A stretch of 64,000 nt of DNA, from positions 434,001-498,000 of the forward strand of contig NZ_FNSM01000001.1 in the NCBI RefSeq assembly GCF_900105415.1, given 5' to 3'. Positions 37,282 through 45,043 of the stretch are shown in pieces. The notes beneath the pieces were generated by a model that saw nothing but the letters and a program-made list of their open reading frames with translations, made no database searches and was not told the origin of the DNA. The position numbers were made by a program, and so were the translations under genes. Source of the DNA: Streptomyces sp. TLI_105 (GTDB lineage: Bacteria > Actinomycetota > Actinomycetes > Streptomycetales > Streptomycetaceae). Position 1 is the stretch's first letter, and the number at the start of each line of letters is the position of its first letter.

Positions 37282-38313
37282 ATGACCGTGCGTGCCGTCG
37301 AGCTGCCGCAGTTGTGGATGCCCTACGCGCTGCGGGTGAATCCGTATCTCCCGGCTCTGCACGAGGAGAGCGAGACCTGGGCGCGCGGCATGGGGATGCT
37401 GGACGGCGGCCGGTGGCCCTCGGCGCGTACCGCGATCTGGACGCGGTCGAAGTTCCACGCCATGACCGTCGACCAGCTGACCGCCTGGACCCTTCCCGAC
37501 GCCTCGTTCGAGGCCTTACGGCTCAACCACCGGTTCAACATCTGGGCCCTCGCCTGGGACGACTACTTCGCCTCCGCCTTCAAGCAGACCGGCGACCTTC
37601 CCGGCGCCCGGGCCTTCACCGCCCGGCTGCACGCCTTCCTGCGGCCCGAGCGCGGTGCCCGGCTGCCCGAGCCGACGAACGCCGTGGAGCGGGGGATCGC
37701 CGATCTGCAGCAGCAGCTCTTCCCGCCGAGGCTGGCGCACTGGCGGGTGGAGTTCAACCGGGCCCTGGTGCGGTACGTCGACGCGGGAGTCGAGGAACTG
37801 GCCAACAGCCGCAGCGGCCGCATTCCCCATCTGATCGACTACGCCCCGTTCCGCCGGGAGAGCTTCGCCGCCTATACCGCCCCCTATTCCGTCGAATTGG
37901 CCACCGGCGCGCGCATACCCGAACAGATACGGCACACCCGTACCGTCCGCGCCCTGCTCGACGCCTTCATGGATTTCATGGGGCTGGCGAACGACATCGC
38001 GTCCTACGAGAGGGAGGTGCACGAGGAGAAGGACGTCAACAACCTGGTCCTGGTCGTCGGGACGTCCCTGGGCATCACCCTCCACGACGCCGTGCCCGCC
38101 GCCCTGAACCTGGTGAACGCCCGGCTGCGGGACTTCGAGCACCTCCGGCAGAGCGAACTACCCCCGCTCGTCCGGCACTTCGCCCTCGACCGCGACGAGC
38201 GGACCGAACTGGAGACCTGGCTCGAAGGAGCCTGCGGCTTCCTCTCCGGCCTCCACGCCTGGTACACCGGAGCACCCCGCTACGCCTCCGGGGACGTCCC
38301 GTTCCCGGGGTGA
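37282..38313 (+). CDS. Class I terpene synthase
   Basis: A 343-residue all-helical terpene cyclase that would ionise a prenyl diphosphate (probably farnesyl or geranyl) with Mg. The Asp-rich motif is WDDYFAS (Asp93-Asp94), which lacks a third acidic residue. The NSE motif is complete: NDIASYERE (Asn237, Ser241, Glu245). A KYE-like RDFEHL follows. The Leu79 codon is TTA, so translation depends on the bldA tRNA and production would be tied to development. Start ATG 37282 has AAGGAGGT upstream. The gene converges on the conservon P450. The product cannot be predicted from sequence. Confidence 0.88.
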   Translation: MTVRAVELPQLWMPYALRVNPYLPALHEESETWARGMGMLDGGRWPSARTAIWTRSKFHAMTVDQLTAWTLPDASFEALRLNHRFNIWALAWDDYFASAFKQTGDLPGARAFTARLHAFLRPERGARLPEPTNAVERGIADLQQQLFPPRLAHWRVEFNRALVRYVDAGVEELANSRSGRIPHLIDYAPFRRESFAAYTAPYSVELATGARIPEQIRHTRTVRALLDAFMDFMGLANDIASYEREVHEEKDVNNLVLVVGTSLGITLHDAVPAALNLVNARLRDFEHLRQSELPPLVRHFALDRDERTELETWLEGACGFLSGLHAWYTGAPRYASGDVPFPG

Positions 38314-38340
38314 GGGCAGCGGGGTCGCCCCGACGCGGGC

Positions 38341-39783
38341 CTACCTCCTGCGCAGAAGGCGCTTGACGCGCGTCAGCCAGGAGGCGCGGGGCTCGGGCCG
38401 TCGCGCCGCCCCGGGAACGGGCACCGGCGGGGGCGGCACGGGCCTGCCGGTGCTCTGGGGCGGCGGGGCCGGGAGCGGGGCCGGAAGGTCGTCGGACTGG
38501 GGCGGGCGCGCGGCGAAGGTCACGGGCAGGGCCGTCAGGTGCCGGGCCCAGGTGGAGGAGCGCCAGCTGAGGCTCTCCTCGGGGACGGCCAGCGCGATGT
38601 CGGGCAGCCGGGTGAGCAGGATGTCGATGCCCGCGTCGGCGATGATGCGGCCGATGTCCTGGCCCGGGCACTCGTGCGTGCCGGCGCTGAAGGACAGGTG
38701 CGCGCGGTTGTGGTGCACGGGGGTCACGGAGTCCGGGCGGATCGCCTGGTCGACGTTGCCCGCGGCCAGACCGAGCAGGAGCATGTCCCCCGCCTTGATC
38801 TGCTGTCCCCCGAGGGTCGTGTCGCCGTTGGCCCAGCGGCCCGGGCACACCATGAGCGGCGGCTCGTCCCAGAGGACCTGCTCCACCGCCTCGGGCAGCG
38901 TCATCTGACCGCCCGCGAGCGAACCGCGGAACCGGGGGTCGGTGACGACCATGCGCATGACGTTCGACATGAGGTTCGCGGTCGTCTCGTAGCCGGCGAG
39001 CAGGATGAGGCGCAGGTGGTGCTGGACCTCCTCGTCGGTGAGTCCCGCGGGGTGGGCGAGGAGCGCGGAGGCGATGTCGTGCCCCGGCCGGGCGCGCTTC
39101 TCGGCGACGAGCTGTTCGAGGCACTCGAGCACGTAGGCGTTGCTGGCGAGCGAGGTCTCGGTGGCCTTGAAGAGGTCACGGGCGGCGTGCACGAGCTTGG
39201 GCGCGGACTCGTCGGACATCCCGAGCAGATGGCTGAGCGTGAGCATGGGCACGGCCTCGGTGAACTGCTCCACCAGCTCCGCCTCGCCGCTCTCGCAGAA
39301 GGTGTCGATCACCTGGTGGGCGAAGCGGGTGATGTGGCGCCGGACGCCCCGGTGGTCGAACTGGCTGAGGCCGGCCGTGACCGCGCCGCGCAGCCGCTGG
39401 TGCTCCTCGCCGTCCGCGCAGACGCAGTCGGGGCGCCAGCCGATCATCGGAATGAGCGGGGAGGTGGCGGGGTCGATCTCCCCGCTGCGCCAGCCGTGCC
39501 AGACGCGGGGGTCACGGGAGAACTGGGTCGGGCGGCTGGCCACGTCGCGGTTCTCCAGGTACCCCAGGACGAGCCAGGCGCGTACGTCGCCGTCGAGCAG
39601 GACGGGCGCCACCGGGCCGTGGGCGGCGCGCAGCTTCTCGTACAGGCCCATGGGGTCCGTCTCCGCGGCGGGGCCGTAGAGCCGGGTGGCTCCGCCGGGG
39701 CCGTCGGCGATGTGGGCCGGGCAGCCCGGGGGCGGGACGGCCCCGGGCTGTGCGGTGGCGTGTTCGGTGGGCGGGACGGTCAT
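38341..39783 (-). CDS. cvnE: Cytochrome P450 of the conservon (CYP157-like, no ExxR)
   Basis: A 480-residue P450. The haem loop FSAGTHECPGQDIGR supplies Cys372 and the I-helix reads LILLAGYETTANL. The K-helix position that should read ExxR is EQVLW (Glu301-Trp305), so the otherwise universal Arg is absent, as known for the CYP157 family. The C-terminal 50 residues are Pro-rich and then basic (LTRVKRLLRRR), perhaps for membrane contact. ATG 39783 overlaps the GTPase stop (ATGA). It is the last gene of the cvnABCDE unit. A role in modifying the terpene from the convergent gene is possible but unproven. Confidence 0.92.
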   Translation of the reverse strand: MTVPPTEHATAQPGAVPPPGCPAHIADGPGGATRLYGPAAETDPMGLYEKLRAAHGPVAPVLLDGDVRAWLVLGYLENRDVASRPTQFSRDPRVWHGWRSGEIDPATSPLIPMIGWRPDCVCADGEEHQRLRGAVTAGLSQFDHRGVRRHITRFAHQVIDTFCESGEAELVEQFTEAVPMLTLSHLLGMSDESAPKLVHAARDLFKATETSLASNAYVLECLEQLVAEKRARPGHDIASALLAHPAGLTDEEVQHHLRLILLAGYETTANLMSNVMRMVVTDPRFRGSLAGGQMTLPEAVEQVLWDEPPLMVCPGRWANGDTTLGGQQIKAGDMLLLGLAAGNVDQAIRPDSVTPVHHNRAHLSFSAGTHECPGQDIGRIIADAGIDILLTRLPDIALAVPEESLSWRSSTWARHLTALPVTFAARPPQSDDLPAPLPAPPPQSTGRPVPPPPVPVPGAARRPEPRASWLTRVKRLLRRR

Positions 39784-40403
39784 GCGGTCTCCTGGGCGGC
39801 GGCGAGGGTGCACAGGTAGCCCATCAGCGAGAGCAGGGCGTCGCGGCAGGACGCCCGGTCCCGTGCGTCACAGGTGACGATGGGCACGGTTTCGCTGAGG
39901 GCCAGAGCGGTGCGCAGGTCTGCTAGGGGGTACTTCGGGGCCTCCGGGAAGGCGTTGACGGCCACGACGAACGGGACGCGGCGGTCCTCGAGCCGGGTGA
40001 TGACCTCGAAGGAGACCTCGATCCTGCGGGTGTCGACGAGGACCACCGCGCCGAGCGCGCCTTCGAAGATGCCGTTCCACAGGAACCAGAAGCGCTCCTG
40101 TCCGGGAGTCCCGAACAGGTAGAGGATCAGCTCCTCGTTGATGCTGATCCGTCCGAAGTCCATCGCGACGGTCGTGGTCTTCTTGTCCTTGGCGCCGGGG
40201 TTGTCGTCGATCCCGACGCCCGCCTGCGTCATGGTCTCCTCGGTGGTCAGGGGCGGGATCTCGCTCACCGCCCCGACCATCGTGGTCTTGCCGACCCCGA
40301 AGCCGCCGACGACGACGACCTTCACCCCCCTGGCGCCGTGGGGCAGCAGCAGGTCGGCGTCGCGCCGGCCGGCATCGAGTACGTCAGAGCTTGCGTAGTC
40401 CAT
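39780..40403 (-). CDS. cvnD: Conservon GTP/ATP-binding protein CvnD
   Basis: A 207-residue Ras/Gbp-like GTPase of the MglA-related conservon type. The G1 loop is GGFGVGKTT (residues 33-41), the switch region holds a conserved Thr, and the G3 equivalent is LFGTPGQERFWFLW. The NKxD specificity motif is replaced by NAFPEAP, so nucleotide selectivity is unclear. In conservons it interacts with the roadblock and DUF742 partners at the membrane-bound kinase. ATG 40403 overlaps the DUF742 gene end by 20 bases, and it overlaps cvnE as ATGA. Confidence 0.92.
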   Translation of the reverse strand: MDYASSDVLDAGRRDADLLLPHGARGVKVVVVGGFGVGKTTMVGAVSEIPPLTTEETMTQAGVGIDDNPGAKDKKTTTVAMDFGRISINEELILYLFGTPGQERFWFLWNGIFEGALGAVVLVDTRRIEVSFEVITRLEDRRVPFVVAVNAFPEAPKYPLADLRTALALSETVPIVTCDARDRASCRDALLSLMGYLCTLAAAQETA

Positions 40404-40740
40404 GGATCACCGCCTCCAGTAGGCCGCGTTCGGGGTAGGCCGCCACGGGGACGGGCGCGATGGCCTCGACCCGCTCCTCTTCCACGAGTTTGGAGAGCAG
40501 CACGGTGACGACGCTGAAGGGGAGGCTGAGGTATGCGGAGACCTCGGCCACCGAGAGCGGGTACGAGCACAGGGTGAGGATGGCCGCGTGCTCGGGCTGC
40601 ATGGCGGGGTCGGGCTCGGCCCTCGTCGCGATGAGGGTGACCAGGTTGAAGCTCTTGGCCGCGGAGTCCGGGCCACCGGTAATGACGTAGAGCGGGACGG
40701 GTGTGCCTTCATTCCAGGGGTCCTGGTTCTCCGATGTCAC
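40384..40740 (-). CDS. cvnC: DUF742 conservon protein CvnC
   Basis: A 118-residue DUF742 protein, a winged-helix-like fold unique to actinobacterial conservons. Conserved patches are VPLYVITGG, the EHAAILTLCSYPLSVAEVSA stretch and the closing LLEAVIHGLRKL. It acts with CvnA, CvnB and CvnD in a membrane-associated signalling complex resembling a eukaryotic G-protein system. The start is GTG 40740, overlapping the cvnB stop (GTGA). It is not expected to be enzymatic. Confidence 0.92.
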   Translation of the reverse strand: MTSENQDPWNEGTPVPLYVITGGPDSAAKSFNLVTLIATRAEPDPAMQPEHAAILTLCSYPLSVAEVSAYLSLPFSVVTVLLSKLVEEERVEAIAPVPVAAYPERGLLEAVIHGLRKL

Positions 40741-41144
40741 ATCGCCTGCCCGACGTCCTCACGGGGAGGGCTGGTCATGTGCTGGCCGATCCGGATCACC
40801 AGCGTCCGCATGCGGTCGCCGAGGAGTCCGGCGTCCACCTCCTGGTCGGCGAGGACCGCGAGATAGGCCCCGGGGCCGGCCGCCATCAGGGAGAAGTAGC
40901 CGCCGTCGGCCTCGATCCCGACCATCCGCGTCGATCCGTCCCCCTGCGGGAACATCTGGGAGATGGCCCGCGCCAGGCTCTGGATGCCGGAGCAGGCGGC
41001 GGCGATCGCGTCGGCGGTGTCGGGGGCCGTGTTCGCCTGCCCGATGCACAGGCCGTCCGACGACAGGACGACCACGTGTCGCACGTACGGGACGCTGCTC
41101 ACGAGCTCCGTGAGCATCCAGTCCATGTTCGGCAGTGGCTGCAT
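40737..41144 (-). CDS. cvnB: Roadblock/LC7 domain conservon protein CvnB
   Basis: A 135-residue roadblock/LC7 protein beginning MQPLPNMDWMLTELVSSVP, with the strand VVVLSSDGLCIGQANTAPD and the acidic DAIAAACSGIQSLARAISQ helix. Roadblock proteins serve as GTPase-activating or scaffolding partners of MglA-like GTPases, here CvnD. ATG 41144 is chosen because GAGGA lies 9 bases upstream and it follows the cvnA stop directly (TAACATG); an upstream Met at 41159 has no ribosome site. Confidence 0.92.
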   Translation of the reverse strand: MQPLPNMDWMLTELVSSVPYVRHVVVLSSDGLCIGQANTAPDTADAIAAACSGIQSLARAISQMFPQGDGSTRMVGIEADGGYFSLMAAGPGAYLAVLADQEVDAGLLGDRMRTLVIRIGQHMTSPPREDVGQAM

Positions 41145-41145
41145 G

Positions 41146-42684
41146 TTACTCGTCCTCATCTGACGGCTCGCTGGGGGAAGGGGAGGGTTCGGCGACCGCT
41201 CTCTTGTCGCCTCGCTTGTCGCCGTTGAACGCCTCCCACATCAGACCCGGCTGGCGGGTGCCGGCGGAGGTGCCCCGGGAGGCCGCCGGATCGGCGGGCG
41301 TGGGCCCGGTCTGGACGACCGGGGTGGGGACGGGCGACTCGCGTCGTCGCTGCGGGAGCACGGGAGACTCCCGTCGTCGTTGTGGGAGTCCGTTGGCGGT
41401 CTTCCTGACCTCGCCGGAGCCCGCGGTGGCGTCGGGTGCCGGTGTCGGGCGGGGCAGGAGGGGGCCGCCGCCGGCACGCCTCCGAGCGGCGTCCGGGATC
41501 CGCAGGGCGGACTGCGGGACCGTGGTGATCAGACGGCGGGGGACGAGGATCACGGCCCGTACGCCTCCGTAGGCGGAGGTGCGCAGGTCGACCTCGCAGC
41601 CGTGCTCGCGCGCCAGCCGGCTGACGACCGGGAGACCGAGCTGGGTGAGCTCGCCGAGGCCCGACAGGTTGATTCCGGTCTGCGACTGCGCCATGACGCG
41701 CTCGACCCGCTGCCGGACCTCTTCGGTGAGTCCCACGCCGCGGTCCTCGATCTCGATGGCGATGCCGGAGGGCACCTCGCTCGCGGTCACCTCCACGGGG
41801 GTGTGCGGCGGCGAGAACGTCGTGGCGTTGTCGAGGAGTTCGGCGAGCAGGTGCATCAGCGGCTCGGCGCCGGGGCCGATCACCGCCACCTCCGTCACCG
41901 ACTGCAGCTTGACCCGGGGGTAGTCCACGATGCGAGACATGGCCCCGCGCAGGACGTCGTAGAGCGGGATCGCCTTCGACCACTGGCGGCCGGGCCGGGC
42001 GTCGCCGAGGACCGCGATGCTGGCCGCGAGGCGGCCGATCAGGGCGTTCCGGTGGTCGACGTTCTGCAGGCCGCGGGAGACCACGAGGTCCGTGCCGTGC
42101 AGGATCTGCATGGCGTGGAGGTCCTTGGCGAGCTGGTGCACGATCGCCTGGACCCGGCGCGCGACCGCCACCAGGGCCCGCTGGGAGGCGTCCCGGGTGT
42201 GCTCCTCGGCCTCCACGGCCTCCAGGAACGTCCGCAGGGCTCCCTTGAGCGCCTCGGTGTAGTCGGGGTCGAGGTGCTTCCCGAAGGTGACGGCCCCCAG
42301 GATCTCCGAGGAGGGGTCGCCCTTCTGCAGACGGGCGACGGTCGCGGGCAGGAGTTCTTCGGCGAGCCAGACGACGGTGGCCCGCTGGTCGGCCAGGCGT
42401 CCGAGCAGCTCGGCCTCGCGCTGGGCGTGCCGCTCCGCCGCCTCGGCGCTCGCCCGTGTGTGGCGGTCCGCTTCCGCCGCACGGGTTCGACGCACGGCGA
42501 TGGCGGAGGTGAGGGCCGTCAGGAGGACCGCGGCGAGTCCGCACCAGGCGACCGGTGCCCGTATCCCCGCGGGGCAGAGCAGCAGCGCTATGGCGGAGGC
42601 CGCGGCCAGAACTCCGGGAGGGAGGAGCCATACCCGGGCGACGGCGGTCGGCCGGGGTCTGGAAATTGAACCTGCACGAACCAT
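41146..42684 (-). CDS. cvnA: Conservon sensor histidine kinase-like protein CvnA
   Basis: A 512-residue membrane-bound histidine-kinase-like protein. Two hydrophobic segments near residues 17-55 (LLPPGVLAAASAIALLLCPA, then WCGLAAVLLTALTSAIAV) anchor it. A helical region follows with few phosphoacceptor features. The HATPase domain is clear, with N box AELLDNATTFSPPHTPV, G1 IEDRGVGLTEE and GLPVVSRLAREHG. The C-terminus is disordered and has a tandem LPQRRRESPV repeat. It heads the cvnABCDE operon; the long upstream open frame is not conserved. Confidence 0.9.
   Translation of the reverse strand: MVRAGSISRPRPTAVARVWLLPPGVLAAASAIALLLCPAGIRAPVAWCGLAAVLLTALTSAIAVRRTRAAEADRHTRASAEAAERHAQREAELLGRLADQRATVVWLAEELLPATVARLQKGDPSSEILGAVTFGKHLDPDYTEALKGALRTFLEAVEAEEHTRDASQRALVAVARRVQAIVHQLAKDLHAMQILHGTDLVVSRGLQNVDHRNALIGRLAASIAVLGDARPGRQWSKAIPLYDVLRGAMSRIVDYPRVKLQSVTEVAVIGPGAEPLMHLLAELLDNATTFSPPHTPVEVTASEVPSGIAIEIEDRGVGLTEEVRQRVERVMAQSQTGINLSGLGELTQLGLPVVSRLAREHGCEVDLRTSAYGGVRAVILVPRRLITTVPQSALRIPDAARRRAGGGPLLPRPTPAPDATAGSGEVRKTANGLPQRRRESPVLPQRRRESPVPTPVVQTGPTPADPAASRGTSAGTRQPGLMWEAFNGDKRGDKRAVAEPSPSPSEPSDEDE
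41330..41389 (-). repeat. 30-bp tandem repeat inside cvnA
   Basis: Two 30-bp units (41330-41359 and 41360-41389), differing at a few positions, encode two LPQRRRESPV decapeptides in the disordered tail of CvnA. Copy number could vary between strains. Confidence 0.8.
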
Positions 42685-42982
42685 CAAGGGGTCCCTAAAC
42701 CGTCTGAAATGAACGGACTGAGGTGATGCGATGCGCCGACGGGTCGCTTCGAGATCGCGTCGATGGCCGCTTTCCCCGCAGCCGCGCTCCGTCCGTGCGC
42801 TCGCAGCGTTCATGACTCGCTGTGAGCGCTCCGCAACACATCGGGGAGCATAGTCAGTTCGGGTTCGCCGTGTGACCTTGCTGGAAGGACAGCCTCCACC
42901 GAGCATTCCATGCAGATAAAAACGACCAACCACCGCATGGAAAACGCAATGAACCGATCACGTTCTGGCTTCTGCGACACAA
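42685..42982. other. Intergenic, AT-richer stretch upstream of cvnA
   Basis: No supported gene. It must contain the cvnA promoter on the minus strand. Around 42900-42960 the sequence is the most AT-rich in the window and holds the dyad TTCCATGC (42906-42913) and GCATGGAA (42935-42942) with a 21-base spacer, which could fold as a hairpin or bind a regulator. Confidence 0.5.
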
Positions 42983-43024
42983 GGGAGTGGCCGCCACCCG
43001 GACGTCCGGGTGGCGGCCACTCCC
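42983..43024 (-). terminator. Perfect 42-base palindromic hairpin
   Basis: Two 21-base arms (42983-43003 and 43004-43024) are perfectly complementary without a spacer. It lies 23 bases past the stop of the secreted-protein gene and is its probable terminator. A transcript would fold to a long stem with a tight loop. Confidence 0.75.
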
Positions 43025-43047
43025 TGCCGAGGACAGCGCCTCGATGG

Positions 43048-43602
43048 TCAGGCGGAGATACGGGCTCCCCTCGCGCGTCGACGCAGCCGGACCGCCCCGG
43101 CCGCCACGGCACCGGCCAGCAGGACGCCGCCCAGGGCGAGCGGGGTGCTCGTGAAGTCCGTCGCGGCCTTCTCCGCAGGGGCCGCCACGGCCTTTCCGAC
43201 AGGGCCCGCCGCGCCGGCCGCCCAGCCGAAGCCGGCCTCGACGCCGCCGTGGGGCCGGCCGGAGATGCGGTACGTGACGGTCTGCTTGATCCGCGGCGGG
43301 CACTTCAGGGTGACCGTGTCCGTGCCGGAGACGGCGTCCTGCGGGACGACGAACTCGCCCACCAGGACACCCGACCGGTCGCCCGGCAGGAGGTGGAACC
43401 GGCCGCCCGCCTCCGACTCCCCCTTGCCGTAGGTCTCCTTGCCGCACGCGGTGGTGGAGACGGTGACGGTGGTGCCGGGCGAGGCGTTCTGGGGGGTGAT
43501 GCGGACGTCGGATTCCCCGGGCGCGGCGAGTGCCGTGGGGGCGGACAGGACGACGGCGCCAACGATCAGGCCGACCTGCAGACCGGTACGTGCGCGACGC
43601 AT
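43048..43602 (-). CDS. Secreted, C-terminally membrane-anchored protein of unknown function
   Basis: A 184-residue protein I cannot assign to a named family. Residues 1-27 form a Sec signal (MRRARTGLQVGLIVGAVVLS then ALAAPGE). The exported part is beta-rich, with SDVRITPQNASPGTTVTVST and two cysteines (TACGK and LKCPP) that could form a disulfide, as in an Ig-like domain. A C-terminal hydrophobic helix (LALGGVLLAGAVAAGAV) followed by RLRRRARG anchors it with the domain outside. There is no LPxTG sorting motif. GAAGGAGA precedes ATG 43602. It is monocistronic. Confidence 0.75.
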   Translation of the reverse strand: MRRARTGLQVGLIVGAVVLSAPTALAAPGESDVRITPQNASPGTTVTVSTTACGKETYGKGESEAGGRFHLLPGDRSGVLVGEFVVPQDAVSGTDTVTLKCPPRIKQTVTYRISGRPHGGVEAGFGWAAGAAGPVGKAVAAPAEKAATDFTSTPLALGGVLLAGAVAAGAVRLRRRARGARISA

Positions 43603-43925
43603 GCTTCTCTCCTTCGGTGGAGCTTTCCGGCCGGCTCCATCGCGCGGCATCCTGTGCTGTGCTCCGTGCACGAGGCAAAGGCCCGTACGCGGCCCCCGCA
43701 ACACGGGGAGCGCGTTCGGCCGTCCTCCGCTCGGGCTCACGACCACCGCCGGCCGCACCCGTCGCAGCAGGTCACCGTGGTGGGAGTACCGCCCCACGGG
43801 TGATCCCGCCCCGCACACGAACGGCCCAGTGTCGGCACGCCCGCCCGCCGGGGCCCTCCGTCGGCCCCGGCCCGGCCGGGGGATCAGCGGTGGCGGGCCG
43901 GAACACCCACTCATAACTTCGCGAT
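43603..43925. other. Intergenic region between divergent secreted-protein genes
   Basis: I see no supported gene. It separates the anchored protein (minus) and the beta-helix protein (plus), so it holds both promoters. A frame continuing upstream of the minus gene is GC-driven and not conserved. CACTCATAACTTC just before the beta-helix gene is the most AT-rich part and may contain its promoter -10. Confidence 0.45.
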
Positions 43926-44990
43926 ATGACGAAACGACAGATCGCCCTCCTGGCGTGCACCGCGGCCCTCACCGCCTCGGGGCTCGGCGCCGCCGCGCCG
44001 TCGGCCCACAGCTGGTCGGTGCACCGGGTGAAGCCGGGCGAATCGATCCAGCAGGCCGTGGACTCCGCGCGCCCCGGCGACACGATCCTCCTCGCCCCGG
44101 GCACGTACCGCGAGAGCGTCCGCATCACCACCCCGCACCTGACGCTCCGCGGTTCGAGCGTCTTCCCCACCGTCATCGTGCCCGCGAGCACCCCCGGCGC
44201 CGACGCGTGCGCCCAGGCCGGCAACGGCGTCTGTGTCACCGGCACCGAGGCCCGTCCCGTCGAGGGCGTGACCGTGCGCTCGCTGACCCTCCGGGGCTTC
44301 GCCAAGAACGGCCTGTGGGCCAAGTGGACCGACCGCCTGCGCGTCCAGGGGGTCACCGCCGAGTCCAACGGCACCTGGGGCATCGCCCAGGAGCGTTCCG
44401 TACGCGGCGTGCTGCGGCACAACGTCGCCAGGAACAACGGGGACGCCGGGCTCTTCCTGGCCAACACCGTCACCGAGGAGGGAGGAGCGACCGACACCCA
44501 CGGCACCGTCGTCAGCGGCAACCGCGTGTCCGGCAACCGGATCGGCATCACCGTGCGGCGTCTGCGGAACCTGACCGTCGACCACAACGAGGCGACCGGC
44601 AACTGCGCCGCCGTGTTCGTCGTGGGCGACGAGTCCACACCGCGCGCCGGGGCGATGACCGTGCGCCAGAACGACATCCACGAGAACAACAAGCTGTGCC
44701 CGAAGACCCCCCGCCTGCCCTTCCTCCAGGGCTCGGGCATCGTGGTCACCGGCGCCGAGGACACGGTCGTCGCGCACAACCGGGTCGAGGACAACGTGGG
44801 CAGCTCGCCGCTGTCCGGCGGCATCGTGCTCTTCAAGAGCTTCGTGGGCGTCCCCAACGAACGGATCGAGATCCGCGACAACGTGGTGCTGCGCAACGGC
44901 ACCGCCGACCTGGCGAACCGGGACATCGGCAAGACCAACACCTTCCGTCACAACACCTGCGGCGTCTCCGAGCCCGCGGGCATGTGCTGA
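43926..44990 (+). CDS. Secreted right-handed beta-helix repeat protein (NosD/pectate-lyase-like fold)
   Basis: A 354-residue exported protein. Residues 1-28 are a Sec signal (MTKRQIALLACTAALTASGL). The start of the mature part, VKPGESIQQAVDSARPGDTI with LAPGTYRESV, is the classical cap of parallel beta-helix proteins. About ten coils follow, with repeats such as NGLWAKWTDRLRVQGVTAES and VSGNRVSGNRIGITV. The fold is shared by polysaccharide lyases, NosD-like and adhesive proteins; no lyase catalytic set is evident. It precedes the O-methyltransferase gene by 53 bases and may be co-transcribed with it. Confidence 0.82.
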   Translation: MTKRQIALLACTAALTASGLGAAAPSAHSWSVHRVKPGESIQQAVDSARPGDTILLAPGTYRESVRITTPHLTLRGSSVFPTVIVPASTPGADACAQAGNGVCVTGTEARPVEGVTVRSLTLRGFAKNGLWAKWTDRLRVQGVTAESNGTWGIAQERSVRGVLRHNVARNNGDAGLFLANTVTEEGGATDTHGTVVSGNRVSGNRIGITVRRLRNLTVDHNEATGNCAAVFVVGDESTPRAGAMTVRQNDIHENNKLCPKTPRLPFLQGSGIVVTGAEDTVVAHNRVEDNVGSSPLSGGIVLFKSFVGVPNERIEIRDNVVLRNGTADLANRDIGKTNTFRHNTCGVSEPAGMC

Positions 44991-45043
44991 CCCTCCCCCT
45001 CCCCCACCCGTACGAGCACGACAGCAAAGGCAAGGCGAAACAG

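Noticed and set aside
43690..43810. A fourth RRHVD-like leader on the minus strand (RYSHHGDLLRR)
   Set aside because: No start with a ribosome site and no terminal Cys; the resemblance is superficial.
43603..43914. Upstream extension of the anchored secreted protein to 288 residues
   Set aside because: The extension lacks conservation features and would bury the clear Sec signal; GAAGGAGA marks the start at 43602.
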